Source: Desulfuromonas sp. KJ2020
Lineage (GTDB): Bacteria; Desulfobacterota; Desulfuromonadia; Desulfuromonadales; SZUA-540
NCBI RefSeq assembly: GCF_024197615.1
Contig: NZ_JAKUKE010000003.1
Location: 1,291,651-1,355,650 of the forward strand
Reading direction: 5' to 3'
Length of the DNA: 64,000 nt
Below are positions 48,021-57,092 of this stretch, piece after piece; positions within the stretch are counted from its first letter, which is position 1; each line of letters opens with the position of its first letter. Below the pieces are notes generated by a model. It did no database searches. It was given only the letters and a program-made list of their open reading frames with translations, and was not told the origin of the DNA. A program made the position numbers and the translations under genes.

Positions 48021-48680
48021 TTGAGCACGCTACATCTTCTGATAGTGGATCAGCACCCCGTCGTAGGGGCCGGTCTCGAACTGCTGCTTGAAAGGCATAG
48101 CGACATTGAGGTTTCGGCGACTGCTTCTGACGGGACAACCGGCCTTCAGTGGCTGCGCGAGCGGGCAATCGATGTGGTTGTCATGGATCTGCATCTGCCG
48201 GACATGGATGGTGTGGAGGCCATCCGTCTTTACCTGGAGGAGCGGAAAGAGCTGCCAATCGTCATTTTCACGGAACAGGACGAAGAGGTCGCCGTTTATC
48301 GTGCCTTAAAAGCGGGAGCGCGCGGATACCTTCTCAAATGTGCCGAGATTTCCGAACTCGTCGCCGCTATCCATGAAGTGCATGGCGGCGGCTATGCACT
48401 GAGTGCGGCCCTGAATCCAGCCATTGTCAATTTTTATTTGGCCCACCGGGACGAGGGGAGCGATTCTTTAGGCAAGTATCAAGCCTTAAGCACACGCGAA
48501 AAACAGGTTTTCCGACTGCTGGCCATGGGCCGCCAAACGATGGATATTTCCGAGATTTTATATATCAGCCCAAAAACCGTCGCCAAGCACCGCGCGGCGG
48601 TCAAGAAAAAACTGAACCTGGCGAATGCGGCACAGATGGCTCAATACGCGATTCAGCTCGGGGTAATCCGCGTCCAGTAA
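48021..48680 (+). CDS. LuxR/NarL-family response regulator
   Basis: 219 residues. Receiver 1-120 with phosphorylation Asp in VVMDLHLPDMDG and Lys in GYLLKCAE. The first acidic pair is VDQHP, with Gln in place of one Asp. The helix-turn-helix LSTREKQVFRLLAMGRQTMDISEILYISPKTVAKHRA is of the LuxR type. No kinase gene adjoins it, so it is an orphan in this window. Confidence 0.9.
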   Translation: MSTLHLLIVDQHPVVGAGLELLLERHSDIEVSATASDGTTGLQWLRERAIDVVVMDLHLPDMDGVEAIRLYLEERKELPIVIFTEQDEEVAVYRALKAGARGYLLKCAEISELVAAIHEVHGGGYALSAALNPAIVNFYLAHRDEGSDSLGKYQALSTREKQVFRLLAMGRQTMDISEILYISPKTVAKHRAAVKKKLNLANAAQMAQYAIQLGVIRVQ

Positions 48681-48755
48681 GTCAACTCATCTTCAGCCCC
48701 TTTATCAGAGCCGGCCGCATGTTGCGCAGCGGACCCTGATTCTCTTCCCGGCTAT

Positions 48756-48775
48756 CACCAGCCGGGCCCATCTGT
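48756..48775. terminator. Weak hairpin before mgtE
   Basis: CCCGGC-TATCACCA-GCCGGG, followed eight bases later by a T5 run; it may end the LuxR transcript. Confidence 0.4.
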
Positions 48776-48793
48776 TTTTCTCCGGAGGCCACG

Positions 48794-50116
48794 TTGAAGA
48801 CGGAAAAGACCTGCAAATTTTCAAATCCCGGTGAAATCAACGCCTGGCTCAGGGACAAAACGCCGCTGCAGATCGCTGAAGAAACGGCTCACCTGGACCC
48901 CACTCAACAGGAGGCTATTTTTCGGCAGATTAACCGGGAGCTGTCACTGAATATTTTCAAACAGCTCAATGTCGCCCAGCAGGAGCGGATGTTGTCGATT
49001 GCAGAGCGGGAACACGCCGTTTTCCTGGTGGAAGAGCTCGACCCCGACGACCGGGCTCGATTGTTCAATGAACTCTCCGCTGAGGTAGTGGACGGATATC
49101 TGGCGGAACTGAGCCCTGAGGAACGGCGTCTTACCAATCAGCTGCTCAGTTATCCGGTAGAGTCGGCCGGGCGCATCATGAGCCCGGAATTTCTTGCCCT
49201 GCACCCGGCAATGACTCTCGTAGAGGCGCTGGACTACATCCGTAAAAACGGCCGCAAAGCCGAAACCGTCCACACCTTGCCGGTGACGGATGAACAAAAC
49301 CGGTTGATCGGCCTGTGCGAACTGAGCGATTTGGTGCTCGGCGCCCCTGAACGGCAGGTCGCTGAGATCATGCACAAAGACCCTCATGCCGTAAAACCGG
49401 GCGCTGACCAGGAAGAAGTCGCCCGCCTGCTGCAGGCGGCCGATATGCTGGCTGTGCCGGTCGTTGACGAGGATGGTCTGCTGCTGGGGATCGTGACCAT
49501 TGACGACGCCATGGATGTGCTGACCCTGGAAGAAGGCGAGGACCTGGCCCGCGCCGGCGGGGCCGAGCCCTTGGGTCGGCCCTACTTTTCAGTCTCGGAC
49601 TTTCGTCTGGCCAAGTCGCGGGTGCTGTGGCTGGTGGTGCTCATTTTTGCCGCCACCCTGACCGTGCAGGTGCTCAACCTGTTTGAGTCGACGCTGGAAA
49701 CGGTGGTCAGCCTGGCGCTCTTTATCCCGCTACTCATCGGGACTGGCGGCAACGCCGGCGCTCAGTCCTCCACCACTATCGTGCGCAGCATGGCGGTCGG
49801 CGACGTTCAGCCGAGCGACTTTGTTCGCACGATCCTGCGGGAAGCGCGCGTCGGCTTTCTGCTGGGCGCCATGCTGGGTCTGCTCAGTTACCTGCCGGTC
49901 AGCCTGTATGCGGGCCACGCCCTGGCGCTGGTCGTTTCGTTAACCCTGGTTTCGATCTGCACCCTGGCCTCCGTGGTCGGCTCGGTGATGCCCCTGGCCG
50001 CCCGCTTCTTAGGCGTCGACCCGGCTGTGGCCAGCGCGCCTTTTGTAACCACCATCGTCGATGCCACCGGCCTGCTGGTCTATTTTTTGATTGCGAAAGC
50101 GGTTTTGAATCTGTGA
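48794..50116 (+). CDS. mgtE: MgtE-family magnesium transporter
   Basis: 440 residues from TTG 48794 with CGGAGG upstream. The N-terminal superhelical MgtE domain (1-130), two CBS domains (about 135-255) with the acidic interface, and five membrane helices from about 280 (RVLWLVVLIFAATLTVQVL, LALFIPLLIGTGGNAGAQSSTTIVRSM). The pore helix signature GTGGNAGAQ is complete. Mg2+ entry gated by intracellular Mg2+. Confidence 0.94.
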   Translation: MKTEKTCKFSNPGEINAWLRDKTPLQIAEETAHLDPTQQEAIFRQINRELSLNIFKQLNVAQQERMLSIAEREHAVFLVEELDPDDRARLFNELSAEVVDGYLAELSPEERRLTNQLLSYPVESAGRIMSPEFLALHPAMTLVEALDYIRKNGRKAETVHTLPVTDEQNRLIGLCELSDLVLGAPERQVAEIMHKDPHAVKPGADQEEVARLLQAADMLAVPVVDEDGLLLGIVTIDDAMDVLTLEEGEDLARAGGAEPLGRPYFSVSDFRLAKSRVLWLVVLIFAATLTVQVLNLFESTLETVVSLALFIPLLIGTGGNAGAQSSTTIVRSMAVGDVQPSDFVRTILREARVGFLLGAMLGLLSYLPVSLYAGHALALVVSLTLVSICTLASVVGSVMPLAARFLGVDPAVASAPFVTTIVDATGLLVYFLIAKAVLNL

Positions 50117-50166
50117 ACTGAAAACGGTTGTCCGAGCGCAGCCTGTTCATTCCAAGGGAGTGTCGT

Positions 50167-52182
50167 ATGACCAAAGAATCTAAAACCGACAACAAACACG
50201 AAGGGCATGAAGAGCATCAAGGGCATGAGAACCATCACGCCATGATGGCCGCCGACTTCCGGCAGCGCTTCTGGATCAGCCTGATCCTGACGGTGCCGAT
50301 CCTGATTCTCTCGCCGATGCTTCAGTCCCTCTTCGGCCTCACCCAGGTCATCTCCTTTCCCGGCGATCACTATGTGCTGCTGGCTTTCTCTTCAGCGATT
50401 TATTTTTATGGCGGCAAACCCTTTCTGACCGGCCTTTACGACGAAATCAAAGAGCAGCAACCGGGGATGATGACCCTGATCGGCATGGCGATCAGCGTGG
50501 CTTATTTCTATTCGGCCGCCGTCGCCCTCGGCCTGGCGGGCAAGGTTTTTTTCTGGGAATTGGCCACCCTGATCGACATCATGCTTCTGGGACATTGGAT
50601 CGAAATGAAATCGGTCATGGGAGCCTCGCAGGCCCTCAACGAGCTGGTTAAACTCATGCCGACGGAAGCACACCGGCTGGAGGAAGATGGATCCACGAAA
50701 GACGTGCCGGTCGACCAACTCGAGAAAGGCGATCGGTTCGTGGTCAAGCCCGGCGAAAAGATTCCCACGGACGGCACGGTCAGGGAAGGATCTTCCCGGG
50801 TCGATGAATCGATGGTGACGGGCGAATCCCGCCCGGTGCGAAAAGAAGAAGGCGAGGAAGTCATCGGCGGCACCATTAACGGTGACGGCACTCTGACGGT
50901 GGAAGCGGAGAAGGTCGGCGAAGAGACTTTTCTTTCCCAGGTGATCGAAACGGTGCGCGCCGCCCAGGAATCCAAGTCCCGCTCGCAGGGGCTTGCCGAT
51001 CGGGCGGCCTTTTGGCTGACGGTCATTGCCGTTACCGTCGGCGTTATCACGCTGGCCTCCTGGCTTCTTCTGGGCGCTCCCTTCGTCGACGCCATGGAGC
51101 GCATGGTTACCGTCATGGTCATCACCTGCCCCCACGCCCTGGGGCTCGCCATCCCTCTGGTGGTCGCCACCTCCACCAGCTTGGCGGCCAGGAACGGCCT
51201 GCTGATCCGGGAGCGCAACGCCTTTGAGGCCGCCCGCCATATCGACGTGGTCGTCTTCGATAAAACCGGCACCCTGACCGAAGGTAAATTTGAAGTCGGC
51301 GGTGTCATCGTCTTCGGGGATCAGGATGAGGACGACATCCTGCGACTGGCCGCGGCCCTTGAAAGCCGCTCTGAACATCCCCTCGCCGCCGGCATTATGC
51401 AAGAGGTCAACGAGCGCGACCTTAAAGTACCCGAGGTCCAGAATTTCGAAGCCATCAAGGGGCAGGGTATTCAGGGAGAAGTTGAGGGACGGTCGATCCG
51501 GGTGATGGCCCCCGGTTATCTGGATAAAAACAACATTTCATACGATGCCGAGTCTCTGCGGGAACACCACGACCAGGGCCGCACCGTGGTGTTTGTGGTC
51601 GAGGGCGACACCGCCGTCGGCGCCATCGCCCTGGGGGACACGATTCGTGAAGAATCGGCTGAGGCCCTTAAAACCCTGCGTGATATGGAAATCCGCCCCA
51701 TGATGATGACGGGGGACAAGGAGGAAGTAGCTGCCGCCGTGGCCAAGACGTTGAAGATCGACGATTATTTTGCCGAAGTCCTCCCCGAGGACAAAGCCGC
51801 AAAAGTCAGGGAGCTGCGCGATAAAGGCTTCAAGGTAGCCATGACCGGCGACGGCATCAATGACGCGCCGGCGCTGGCGGAGGCCGATCTGGGGATCGCC
51901 GTCGGGGCCGGTACCGATGTGGCCATCGAAACGGCGGATATCGTCCTTGTCCATTCCAATCCCCGGGACGTAGCCAATATCTTCCGTCTCTCCCACGCCA
52001 CCCACAGCAAAACCGTACAGAACCTCATCTGGGCCACCGGTTACAATGTCGTTGCCATCCCCCTGGCCGCCGGGGTCGCCATGCGCTGGGGGATTGTCAT
52101 TTCGCCGGCGGTGGGAGCGCTCATCATGTCGCTATCGACTGTCATCGTGGCGGTAAACGCCAGAATGCTTAAATTGAAATGA
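50167..52182 (+). CDS. copB: Copper-translocating P1B-type ATPase CopB
   Basis: 671 residues from ATG 50167 with GGGAG upstream. The N-terminus is His-rich (EGHEEHQGHENHHAMM), the transmembrane motif is CPH at 321-323, and the phosphorylation site is D365 (VFDKTGTLT). CPH with a His-rich tail marks the P1B-3 group, which exports Cu+ or Cu2+ or Ag+. No CxxC metal-binding domain. Follows mgtE after a 50-bp gap. Confidence 0.93.
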   Translation: MTKESKTDNKHEGHEEHQGHENHHAMMAADFRQRFWISLILTVPILILSPMLQSLFGLTQVISFPGDHYVLLAFSSAIYFYGGKPFLTGLYDEIKEQQPGMMTLIGMAISVAYFYSAAVALGLAGKVFFWELATLIDIMLLGHWIEMKSVMGASQALNELVKLMPTEAHRLEEDGSTKDVPVDQLEKGDRFVVKPGEKIPTDGTVREGSSRVDESMVTGESRPVRKEEGEEVIGGTINGDGTLTVEAEKVGEETFLSQVIETVRAAQESKSRSQGLADRAAFWLTVIAVTVGVITLASWLLLGAPFVDAMERMVTVMVITCPHALGLAIPLVVATSTSLAARNGLLIRERNAFEAARHIDVVVFDKTGTLTEGKFEVGGVIVFGDQDEDDILRLAAALESRSEHPLAAGIMQEVNERDLKVPEVQNFEAIKGQGIQGEVEGRSIRVMAPGYLDKNNISYDAESLREHHDQGRTVVFVVEGDTAVGAIALGDTIREESAEALKTLRDMEIRPMMMTGDKEEVAAAVAKTLKIDDYFAEVLPEDKAAKVRELRDKGFKVAMTGDGINDAPALAEADLGIAVGAGTDVAIETADIVLVHSNPRDVANIFRLSHATHSKTVQNLIWATGYNVVAIPLAAGVAMRWGIVISPAVGALIMSLSTVIVAVNARMLKLK

Positions 52183-52259
52183 TGGTGGCCGTCCTTCAAG
52201 GCGAAACGGATGCCCTTTTCGGGGCGCACAGTTGTTGGCCTGTCCGCCTGAAATATGTG

Positions 52260-52682
52260 TTATTTGTTTGAACTTTTGTTGGGCAACTTTTCAAAACTGG
52301 GTATTTTGTCCAAATCATGTTCCCAGTTCGCCTTACTGCTAACATATAAATGGGCGTCCGGACGAATGTTAATTATCGAGTCCAAGCTTCCAGCTGGGAC
52401 TACAATAAAACCGGATTTTTCGAAATGGTTCGGTAGCGCTGAACCACAATTAAGGCAAAAGCTTTTTGAATGCCGCGTATCGGGAATGGTATAGGTTTTA
52501 ACCAAATCCTTCCCCTTACACCACGTTAGACGCGCTGATTCAGAGAAGAGATTAGCTGCGTGAGCCGAACCTGTATCTTTTTGGCAGTGCTTGCAGTGGC
52601 AGAGATAAAAAGAGTCAAAATCTCCCTCAATTTCAAATTTAACGCTACCACACAAACATGAGCCACTATACTTTTTGTCCAC
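52260..52682 (-). CDS. GFA/CENP-V family zinc protein
   Basis: 140 residues from GTG 52682 with AGAGG upstream; a GTG at 52706 is also possible. The family pattern is seen: GSCLCGSVKFEI, CHCKHCQKDTGSAHAAN, and FCLNCGSALP for two zinc sites. The family includes glutathione-dependent formaldehyde-activating enzyme but most members have unknown function. Lower GC than the copB gene and a decayed attC-like element upstream suggest it entered as a gene cassette. Confidence 0.85.
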   Translation of the reverse strand: MDKKYSGSCLCGSVKFEIEGDFDSFYLCHCKHCQKDTGSAHAANLFSESARLTWCKGKDLVKTYTIPDTRHSKSFCLNCGSALPNHFEKSGFIVVPAGSLDSIINIRPDAHLYVSSKANWEHDLDKIPSFEKLPNKSSNK

Positions 52683-52710
52683 TAAAGCCTCTTTTCGTTG
52701 GTACACATAA

Positions 52711-52769
52711 TGGGATCAGACGGCTACCGGAAATATCGGATAGAGCGGCAACCGTCATATTGGTTGGCA
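52711..52769 (-). repeat. Decayed attC-like element upstream of the GFA gene
   Basis: Read on the minus strand it has TGCCAAC, then ATATGACGGTTGCCG and CGGTAGCCGTCTGAT arms, but its right core is lost. Its middle 50 bp align with the element at 63186-63241. Confidence 0.5.
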
Positions 52770-52866
52770 ACGCTTGGGGTCACCCATTAAAAGGCTGTCC
52801 GTCAAGCCCATCCTTGCCTAACCGAGACCAAAACTCTCTGCGCGACAGGAAAACCAAAAAGACAAA

Positions 52867-52926
52867 CCCCGCATCTGAAAATACGGGGCATGTCAGTAAT
52901 CTGAGCCCCCCGGAGTTCCGGGGGGC
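52867..52926 (-). terminator. Tandem hairpins after the lipoprotein gene
   Basis: GCCCCCCGG/CCGGGGGGC (52905-52926) follows the stop; a second stem CCCCG/CGGGG (52867-52888) leads into a T-rich minus-strand tail. Confidence 0.6.
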
Positions 52927-52952
52927 CTTGGGACCGGTCAGAAGAATGGGGA

Positions 52953-53858
52953 TCAGAACGTTCCGTTGATGATGGTACCGGTGGAAACGGTCAGGGTAAA
53001 GTTGCCGCCGCCGTTGGCTACCAGGTCGGCGTAGGTCCCTTCGCGGCCTGCAAAGTGGAGGCTCCCTGCTTCCAGGACCCCGGTGAAACTGTCGACCTGC
53101 AGCGGGGTAGTCGTGGTAATGGCGACATACCCCCGGTCGAAGTCGTAGTAGGTGCCGGAAAACTCCACGCTGTCATAGAGGCCCGTGCCCGGCGTGATTT
53201 CGAGGCTATAGTCTTTGATCCAGTAGGTCTGCTCCATCGCATCCGTGATGACGATGTCCATCCCCATGCTGAGAGGCGCCATGGGGTCGCTCCAGTTGTA
53301 GCGCATGGAGACATTGCCGTACAGGGTCCCCTCTGCGGTCGTCAGTTCTCCGAACCGCATGCTCATGGAGACGATGCCGGTCTGGGTGTTGACACTGGCC
53401 GTGAAGGATATGGACCCGCTCAGGGTCACACCGGCGTCGCAATAGCTGCTGTAGACGATGCTGCCGCTGGCCGAGGTGGAGCCCTCGGATACAGTCATCG
53501 TGGCGCTGCCGCCGCAGCTCCCGTAAAGCACCTCGGAGGACGTCGCCTGGGCATGGACCGTCGGCGCGAAGTCGAGGGGGGGGAGGGAATTGACCAGCAG
53601 CGTGGCAAGAGGGACCAAGGCCTGGGCTTGGTCTGCACCGTAGGACAGTGGCGCAACCAGCGAGTCGCTGAGATTGCCGCCGTTGTACGCGTCGATCGCC
53701 AGTTGCTCCGCATTGGTGTCATTGATGAGCGCCTGGGTGGCAACTCCGTCGTAGGTCACCCCGGACCCTGAACCCCCTCCACCGCCACAGGCGACGAGAG
53801 CGCTAAGGGCCAAACCTGTGACAAAAATTGTACCAAAGATCCTGAAAATACCGTTCAT
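52953..53858 (-). CDS. Hypothetical lipoprotein
   Basis: 301 residues from ATG 53858 with AGGAGG upstream. Signal IFVTGLALSALVAC has a lipobox (LVAC, Cys 24), followed by a Gly/Ser linker (GGGGGSGSG). The rest is rich in Thr, Ser and Gly beta-strands without a known domain. Codon use is GC-rich as in the core genome, so it may be a resident gene next to the cassette array. Confidence 0.78.
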   Translation of the reverse strand: MNGIFRIFGTIFVTGLALSALVACGGGGGSGSGVTYDGVATQALINDTNAEQLAIDAYNGGNLSDSLVAPLSYGADQAQALVPLATLLVNSLPPLDFAPTVHAQATSSEVLYGSCGGSATMTVSEGSTSASGSIVYSSYCDAGVTLSGSISFTASVNTQTGIVSMSMRFGELTTAEGTLYGNVSMRYNWSDPMAPLSMGMDIVITDAMEQTYWIKDYSLEITPGTGLYDSVEFSGTYYDFDRGYVAITTTTPLQVDSFTGVLEAGSLHFAGREGTYADLVANGGGNFTLTVSTGTIINGTF

Positions 53859-54015
53859 GTTTTGCCTCCTGGGTTTAAATCGCGATGTCCAGCAGACCAC
53901 TGCAAATTAAATACCATTCTCGAAGGTCCGACCGGAGCAGGAAACGCCGTCTGAATCGCGATTATCCAATAGCCCGCCCCCCGGGTGCACAGGTTGACTA
54001 TTCGTCTAAAGACAT

Positions 54016-54468
54016 TTAGTTGTTAGGCCATATTTTATCGACAAGCTCTTCCAATGAATCAACACTGTCAATCAATTTTTCGAACTCGATAATATGGTAA
54101 GCGGCAAAAGGAATCCATTCACTATTTTCATTAAAGTGCTGAATTGCCTTAAGGTTTTTAATAGTTCTTTTTGGGTTGTATGCAACATAATAATGTAAAA
54201 CTAAAAACAGACATTTTGACCTGTCATTATCGTACATACCGTTAAGAAGCGCATATTGACCAGAGACGAGCTTTGCCATATTTGCTGAATCAATTTCAAT
54301 TAAAACAGTCCTTCCATCTTTTAGAATAATAGATTGATCGACAGATATTGTAACCTTATCATGACCTGGAATTTTCAGATTAAATACACGCTTTCCGTTA
54401 AGGCAAGTGTTACCAAATTTGCTTCGCATTATATTTCCAAAAGTTATTTCATTGTCGCCTGCGGGCAT
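54016..54468 (-). CDS. Cassette-encoded protein of unknown function
   Basis: 150 residues, AT-rich unlike the core genes. The segment TISVDQSIILKDGRTVLIEIDSANMAKLVSGQYALL has the D...ExD/K spacing of a nuclease-like core, but this is weak. The start is preceded by GTTAGGT, the right core of an attC. The stop codon overlaps GCCTAAC, the left core of a following attC that is truncated. Confidence 0.65.
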   Translation of the reverse strand: MPAGDNEITFGNIMRSKFGNTCLNGKRVFNLKIPGHDKVTISVDQSIILKDGRTVLIEIDSANMAKLVSGQYALLNGMYDNDRSKCLFLVLHYYVAYNPKRTIKNLKAIQHFNENSEWIPFAAYHIIEFEKLIDSVDSLEELVDKIWPNN

Positions 54469-54486
54469 ATAATCATCCTTATTGAC

Positions 54487-54515
54487 CTAACGAGATTGTA
54501 GAAAAAGCCGGGTCC
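54487..54515. mobile_element. Solo end of an IS1182-type element in an attC core
   Basis: The sequence from GAGATTGTAGAAAAAGCC on matches the left end of the complete element at 60827 over 28-29 bp, and lies directly after CCTAAC as there. The rest of the element is missing. Confidence 0.7.
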
Positions 54516-54604
54516 TCTAACACATGGGGTCAGGTCTTGACGGGTTGTTGCCCAAACTACATTCTGACGGCTCTTGAATCTATCTGTCGTCTGTCAACGT
54601 ACAA

Positions 54605-54630
54605 AAATTAGGGACATCCCCTATTTTCTT
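54605..54630. repeat. Dispersed repeat, copy 1 (AAATTAGGGACATCCCC)
   Basis: Similar segments occur at 56526-56553, 56648-56674 and 63275-63293, always in the accessory region. Confidence 0.6.
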
Positions 54631-54866
54631 ATTCTGTTTGATTGTTGCAGGGTAGCCCGCAGTTCCAAGGCGAAAAAACCCATTTTTCAGGCCTGACCAT
54701 TTTTGTGCCTTGCTTCATTGCCTTTGACTTTTATTCGGCAACTGTCGTTGGGAAAAAGCCGAGAACGCTATTTTCTATGCTTCCCCTTTTGTCAGGACTG
54801 ACCCTTTTGGCTTCTCTGGTTGCTTTTGGAACGCAGCGGAAAAAGCAATCCGCGTTTACGCATTTG

Positions 54867-55568
54867 TTAGCTTATTTTCCACAAATTGTTAATTTCATAC
54901 CGTACAACACCAGAATTTGAGAACTCCAAAACTATATTTCCAGTGATAACGTAAACACTGTCGAAGTTATCGAAACAGTTAGATTCAATAATTTTCGGGA
55001 AAAGAAACTGTGCAATCTTTTTCCGGTCAAGGGCTGGCAGGGGCCAATTGTCATAGATAAGAAGCCAATTCCGTTCAAACTTTTCAAACCCCTCTTTTGC
55101 AAGAGTTTCAATCTTGTTTTTTACAAAATAAAGAATTGCCTCAGTCCATTCTCTTTCAACCGAATCACCTTCCCAGCCTGGGCCAGAATGATTAGCTTGA
55201 ATTTCTTCTATTAATTTTTTTGCGGGTTTTCTAGGCTCACCCGGCTGGTGACGCGATATAAAATAAACTTTTGGACCAGCAATCTTATACCTTAATACGG
55301 TCTTGTGAGCATAGTTTTGCGGAACAGCCTCAGTATGCTCAATACCTATCTGGACGCCATTTTCTTTGATTAGAAAGTCTGGGCGTTCTCGCTGAATTAA
55401 TTCAAGGGGATACGACAACCGATCTTTTCCCAATAACGCGCTAAGCAAATGAGCGATAGCATAACGCTCAGCATGCTCCTTCGTTCGCCCCTCGGAACGT
55501 CTAGGCACTGAGATTTCAATGCTTCTCAACAAGTTCTCAAGTTCAGATTCGTTATTTGCTACGAGCAT
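54867..55568 (-). CDS. Cassette-encoded protein, possible PD-(D/E)XK-like nuclease
   Basis: 233 residues from ATG 55568; an earlier GTG (55589) overlaps the attC core. The segment RERPDFLIKENGVQIGIEHTEAV has the PD-x(10-14)-ExH/T arrangement seen in restriction-like folds, but a catalytic Lys is absent, so this is tentative. The gene is AT-rich and lies between attC cores (GCTAAC after, GTTAGC before). Confidence 0.62.
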   Translation of the reverse strand: MLVANNESELENLLRSIEISVPRRSEGRTKEHAERYAIAHLLSALLGKDRLSYPLELIQRERPDFLIKENGVQIGIEHTEAVPQNYAHKTVLRYKIAGPKVYFISRHQPGEPRKPAKKLIEEIQANHSGPGWEGDSVEREWTEAILYFVKNKIETLAKEGFEKFERNWLLIYDNWPLPALDRKKIAQFLFPKIIESNCFDNFDSVYVITGNIVLEFSNSGVVRYEINNLWKIS

Positions 55569-55580
55569 ATGTCCCGGTAG

Positions 55581-55684
55581 AGCTAACACCTGTGGGCTGA
55601 GCGGCGGACCACCGAAAGATCGAGCGGCACGTATTTTTCGAGAAGCAAGACCGTATAATCAGTCCGCTCGGCGATTTGTTAGGG
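55581..55684 (-). repeat. attC site of the 55679 gene cassette
   Basis: On the minus strand: CCCTAAC, then GAGCGGACTG, a variable stem, CCGCCGCTCAG and GTTAGCT, 104 bp. The order matches the R''-L''-L'-R' layout of integron attC sites. Confidence 0.72.
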
Positions 55685-56482
55685 TGACTTGGCTGACTTT
55701 TTTTCAAGTAACCTCCTCATACCTTCAGTAAAACTCTTGGCCGATGCTTTACTAGCGTGGACCTGATTCACTAAAAAGACCAGTATCTCTCGCACGACAG
55801 TTGCCTGCTCCAAGCATTTCTCGTCGCTCTCGGCATGCAGGCCTTCACTAAGCGCGGAATGCAGCACACTTAATGGGTTCATGCCATCGGGGCGGAGTAT
55901 GGGGGGGAGTAAATCCTTGACGAGATCAACCTTCTCCTGCGTGACGATAGTGTCCTTCGTTTTCGCTAAGGCCGCCTTGAACCGAACGAGATCCTCACCG
56001 CCCATCAGGGCTTGTATCTCGTCGAGGAGGTTATCGATAATCTCTTCTACAATTCTGCGGTAATAACCGAATGCCCCGATCCCGTAGCTTTGTGACTCGC
56101 AAACAAGGCCCTTTTTATAGTGGTCTGCGTGGGTGCCGAGCATTTGTTCTATCAAGGGGTCGGATTCGATCTCCCATGCCGGCCATTGGCCGACCTTGGC
56201 CATGGACGACAAGGAAGGGTCTATGTATATCAAAAACTCTCGAACGCACTTCTCACAGTGAGTGCAGCAATATTTGGCCCGGACTGCATTACCGGCGGAG
56301 GGAAAGTTGGTGTACGCATAGCCTTCCCAATATTCATTGATCATTGCGAATGTTTGGGAAGATTTGCATACGGGGCATGCCATGTTTATGCGCGGTTTTG
56401 CTAAACCGTTCATCTGCCCTGGCACAGTTGTTTTAAATTTACGGTATAGCGGATATGTTTCGAGAAAAACCTTGTCTGGCAT
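55679..56482 (-). CDS. Cassette-encoded zinc-ribbon protein of unknown function
   Basis: 267 residues from ATG 56482 with a G-rich site upstream; GTG 56509 is an alternative. Cysteine pairs CPVC near residue 38 and CCTHCEKC near residue 75 form a likely zinc site. An alpha-helical part (GFG/GAFGYYRRIVEEIIDNLLDEI) and KxLEQATVVREILVFLV follow. The pattern resembles DUF4145-like proteins, but I do not claim the family. The stop overlaps the following attC core. Confidence 0.65.
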   Translation of the reverse strand: MPDKVFLETYPLYRKFKTTVPGQMNGLAKPRINMACPVCKSSQTFAMINEYWEGYAYTNFPSAGNAVRAKYCCTHCEKCVREFLIYIDPSLSSMAKVGQWPAWEIESDPLIEQMLGTHADHYKKGLVCESQSYGIGAFGYYRRIVEEIIDNLLDEIQALMGGEDLVRFKAALAKTKDTIVTQEKVDLVKDLLPPILRPDGMNPLSVLHSALSEGLHAESDEKCLEQATVVREILVFLVNQVHASKASAKSFTEGMRRLLEKKSAKSP

Positions 56483-56525
56483 TGAATCGCCCCCCTGATG
56501 TTCTTTCACCCCAACGAAAAACTAA

Positions 56526-56674
56526 AAACTAGGGACATCCCCCCCGTTTTTTTGATGCCTGCCAAGCCCGTTAAAATAAAACGTTCACCCCTACGCTTTT
56601 TCAATCCACTCATCCTACCGCAAATAAAAATAAAGAAAAGTCAGGGAAAATTAGGGACACTCTCCCGTTTTCTT
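56526..56674. repeat. Dispersed repeats, copies 2 and 3
   Basis: AAACTAGGGACATCCCC at 56526 and AAATTAGGGACACTCTCCC at 56648, each followed by a GTTTT-rich tail. Between them, the CCAAGCCCGTTAAAATAAA segment near 56577 has a relative next to the IS481 element near 63335. Confidence 0.6.
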
Positions 56675-57058
56675 CACGATCAGCCGGTTGTATTGATTGG
56701 AGATCCGCCTCGCTCCCATATACCTTGCGCGATGGCCCAAAGGGCCATCGCCGGATTCTGCCCCTTCCCCGATCCCGCAACTAACTGCGGCCATCGGCAA
56801 AACCAGATGGACCCCGATGTCTTGAATGGGACGGCACAAGGGAACGCGCGTGATTCCAGGCGGCAGGGAGGCCTCAAAAGAGCCCCTGCAAAAAGAGCCT
56901 CGATAAGTGTTTGGAGCAGAATTCGTCTGCAGCCAGTTATAAATCCCAAGCCAGAAACCGGATGGCTCGTAAGCTGATCAGTCGCTTGTCAAAGAACGAA
57001 AGGGAAATCTTTTGCGTTAAGGGACTTTTTTACTCTTGACCCGCGGGGGCCTGATAAG
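56675..57058 (+). mobile_element. Solo right end of an IS1111-type element
   Basis: 384 bp that repeat 58824-59206 with high identity (few mismatches over the first 250 bp, more at the end). It stops at the same point, GATAAG, next to an attC-like core (TGTTAGC). The transposase part of this copy is gone. Confidence 0.85.
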
Positions 57059-57092
57059 TGTTAGCAGGCTTTTTGCCAGTGAAATTGATGTG

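Larger units (their letters stand above)
54469..54866. other. 398-bp intergenic relic region
   Basis: No gene. It contains a 29-bp IS1182-type end at 54487-54515, the dispersed repeat at 54605-54630, and two degenerate copies of a TCAGGCCTGACC-like element (near 54684 and 54795). It appears to be the debris of mobile elements. Confidence 0.5.
56510..57092. other. 583-bp gene-free stretch with two dispersed repeats and an IS relic
   Basis: Holds repeats at 56526-56553 and 56648-56674, then the solo right end of the IS1111-type element. Confidence 0.6.

Noticed and set aside
54642..54920. 92-codon plus-strand frame in the relic region
   Set aside because: No ribosome site; it lies in degenerate repeats and overlaps the end of a minus-strand cassette gene.
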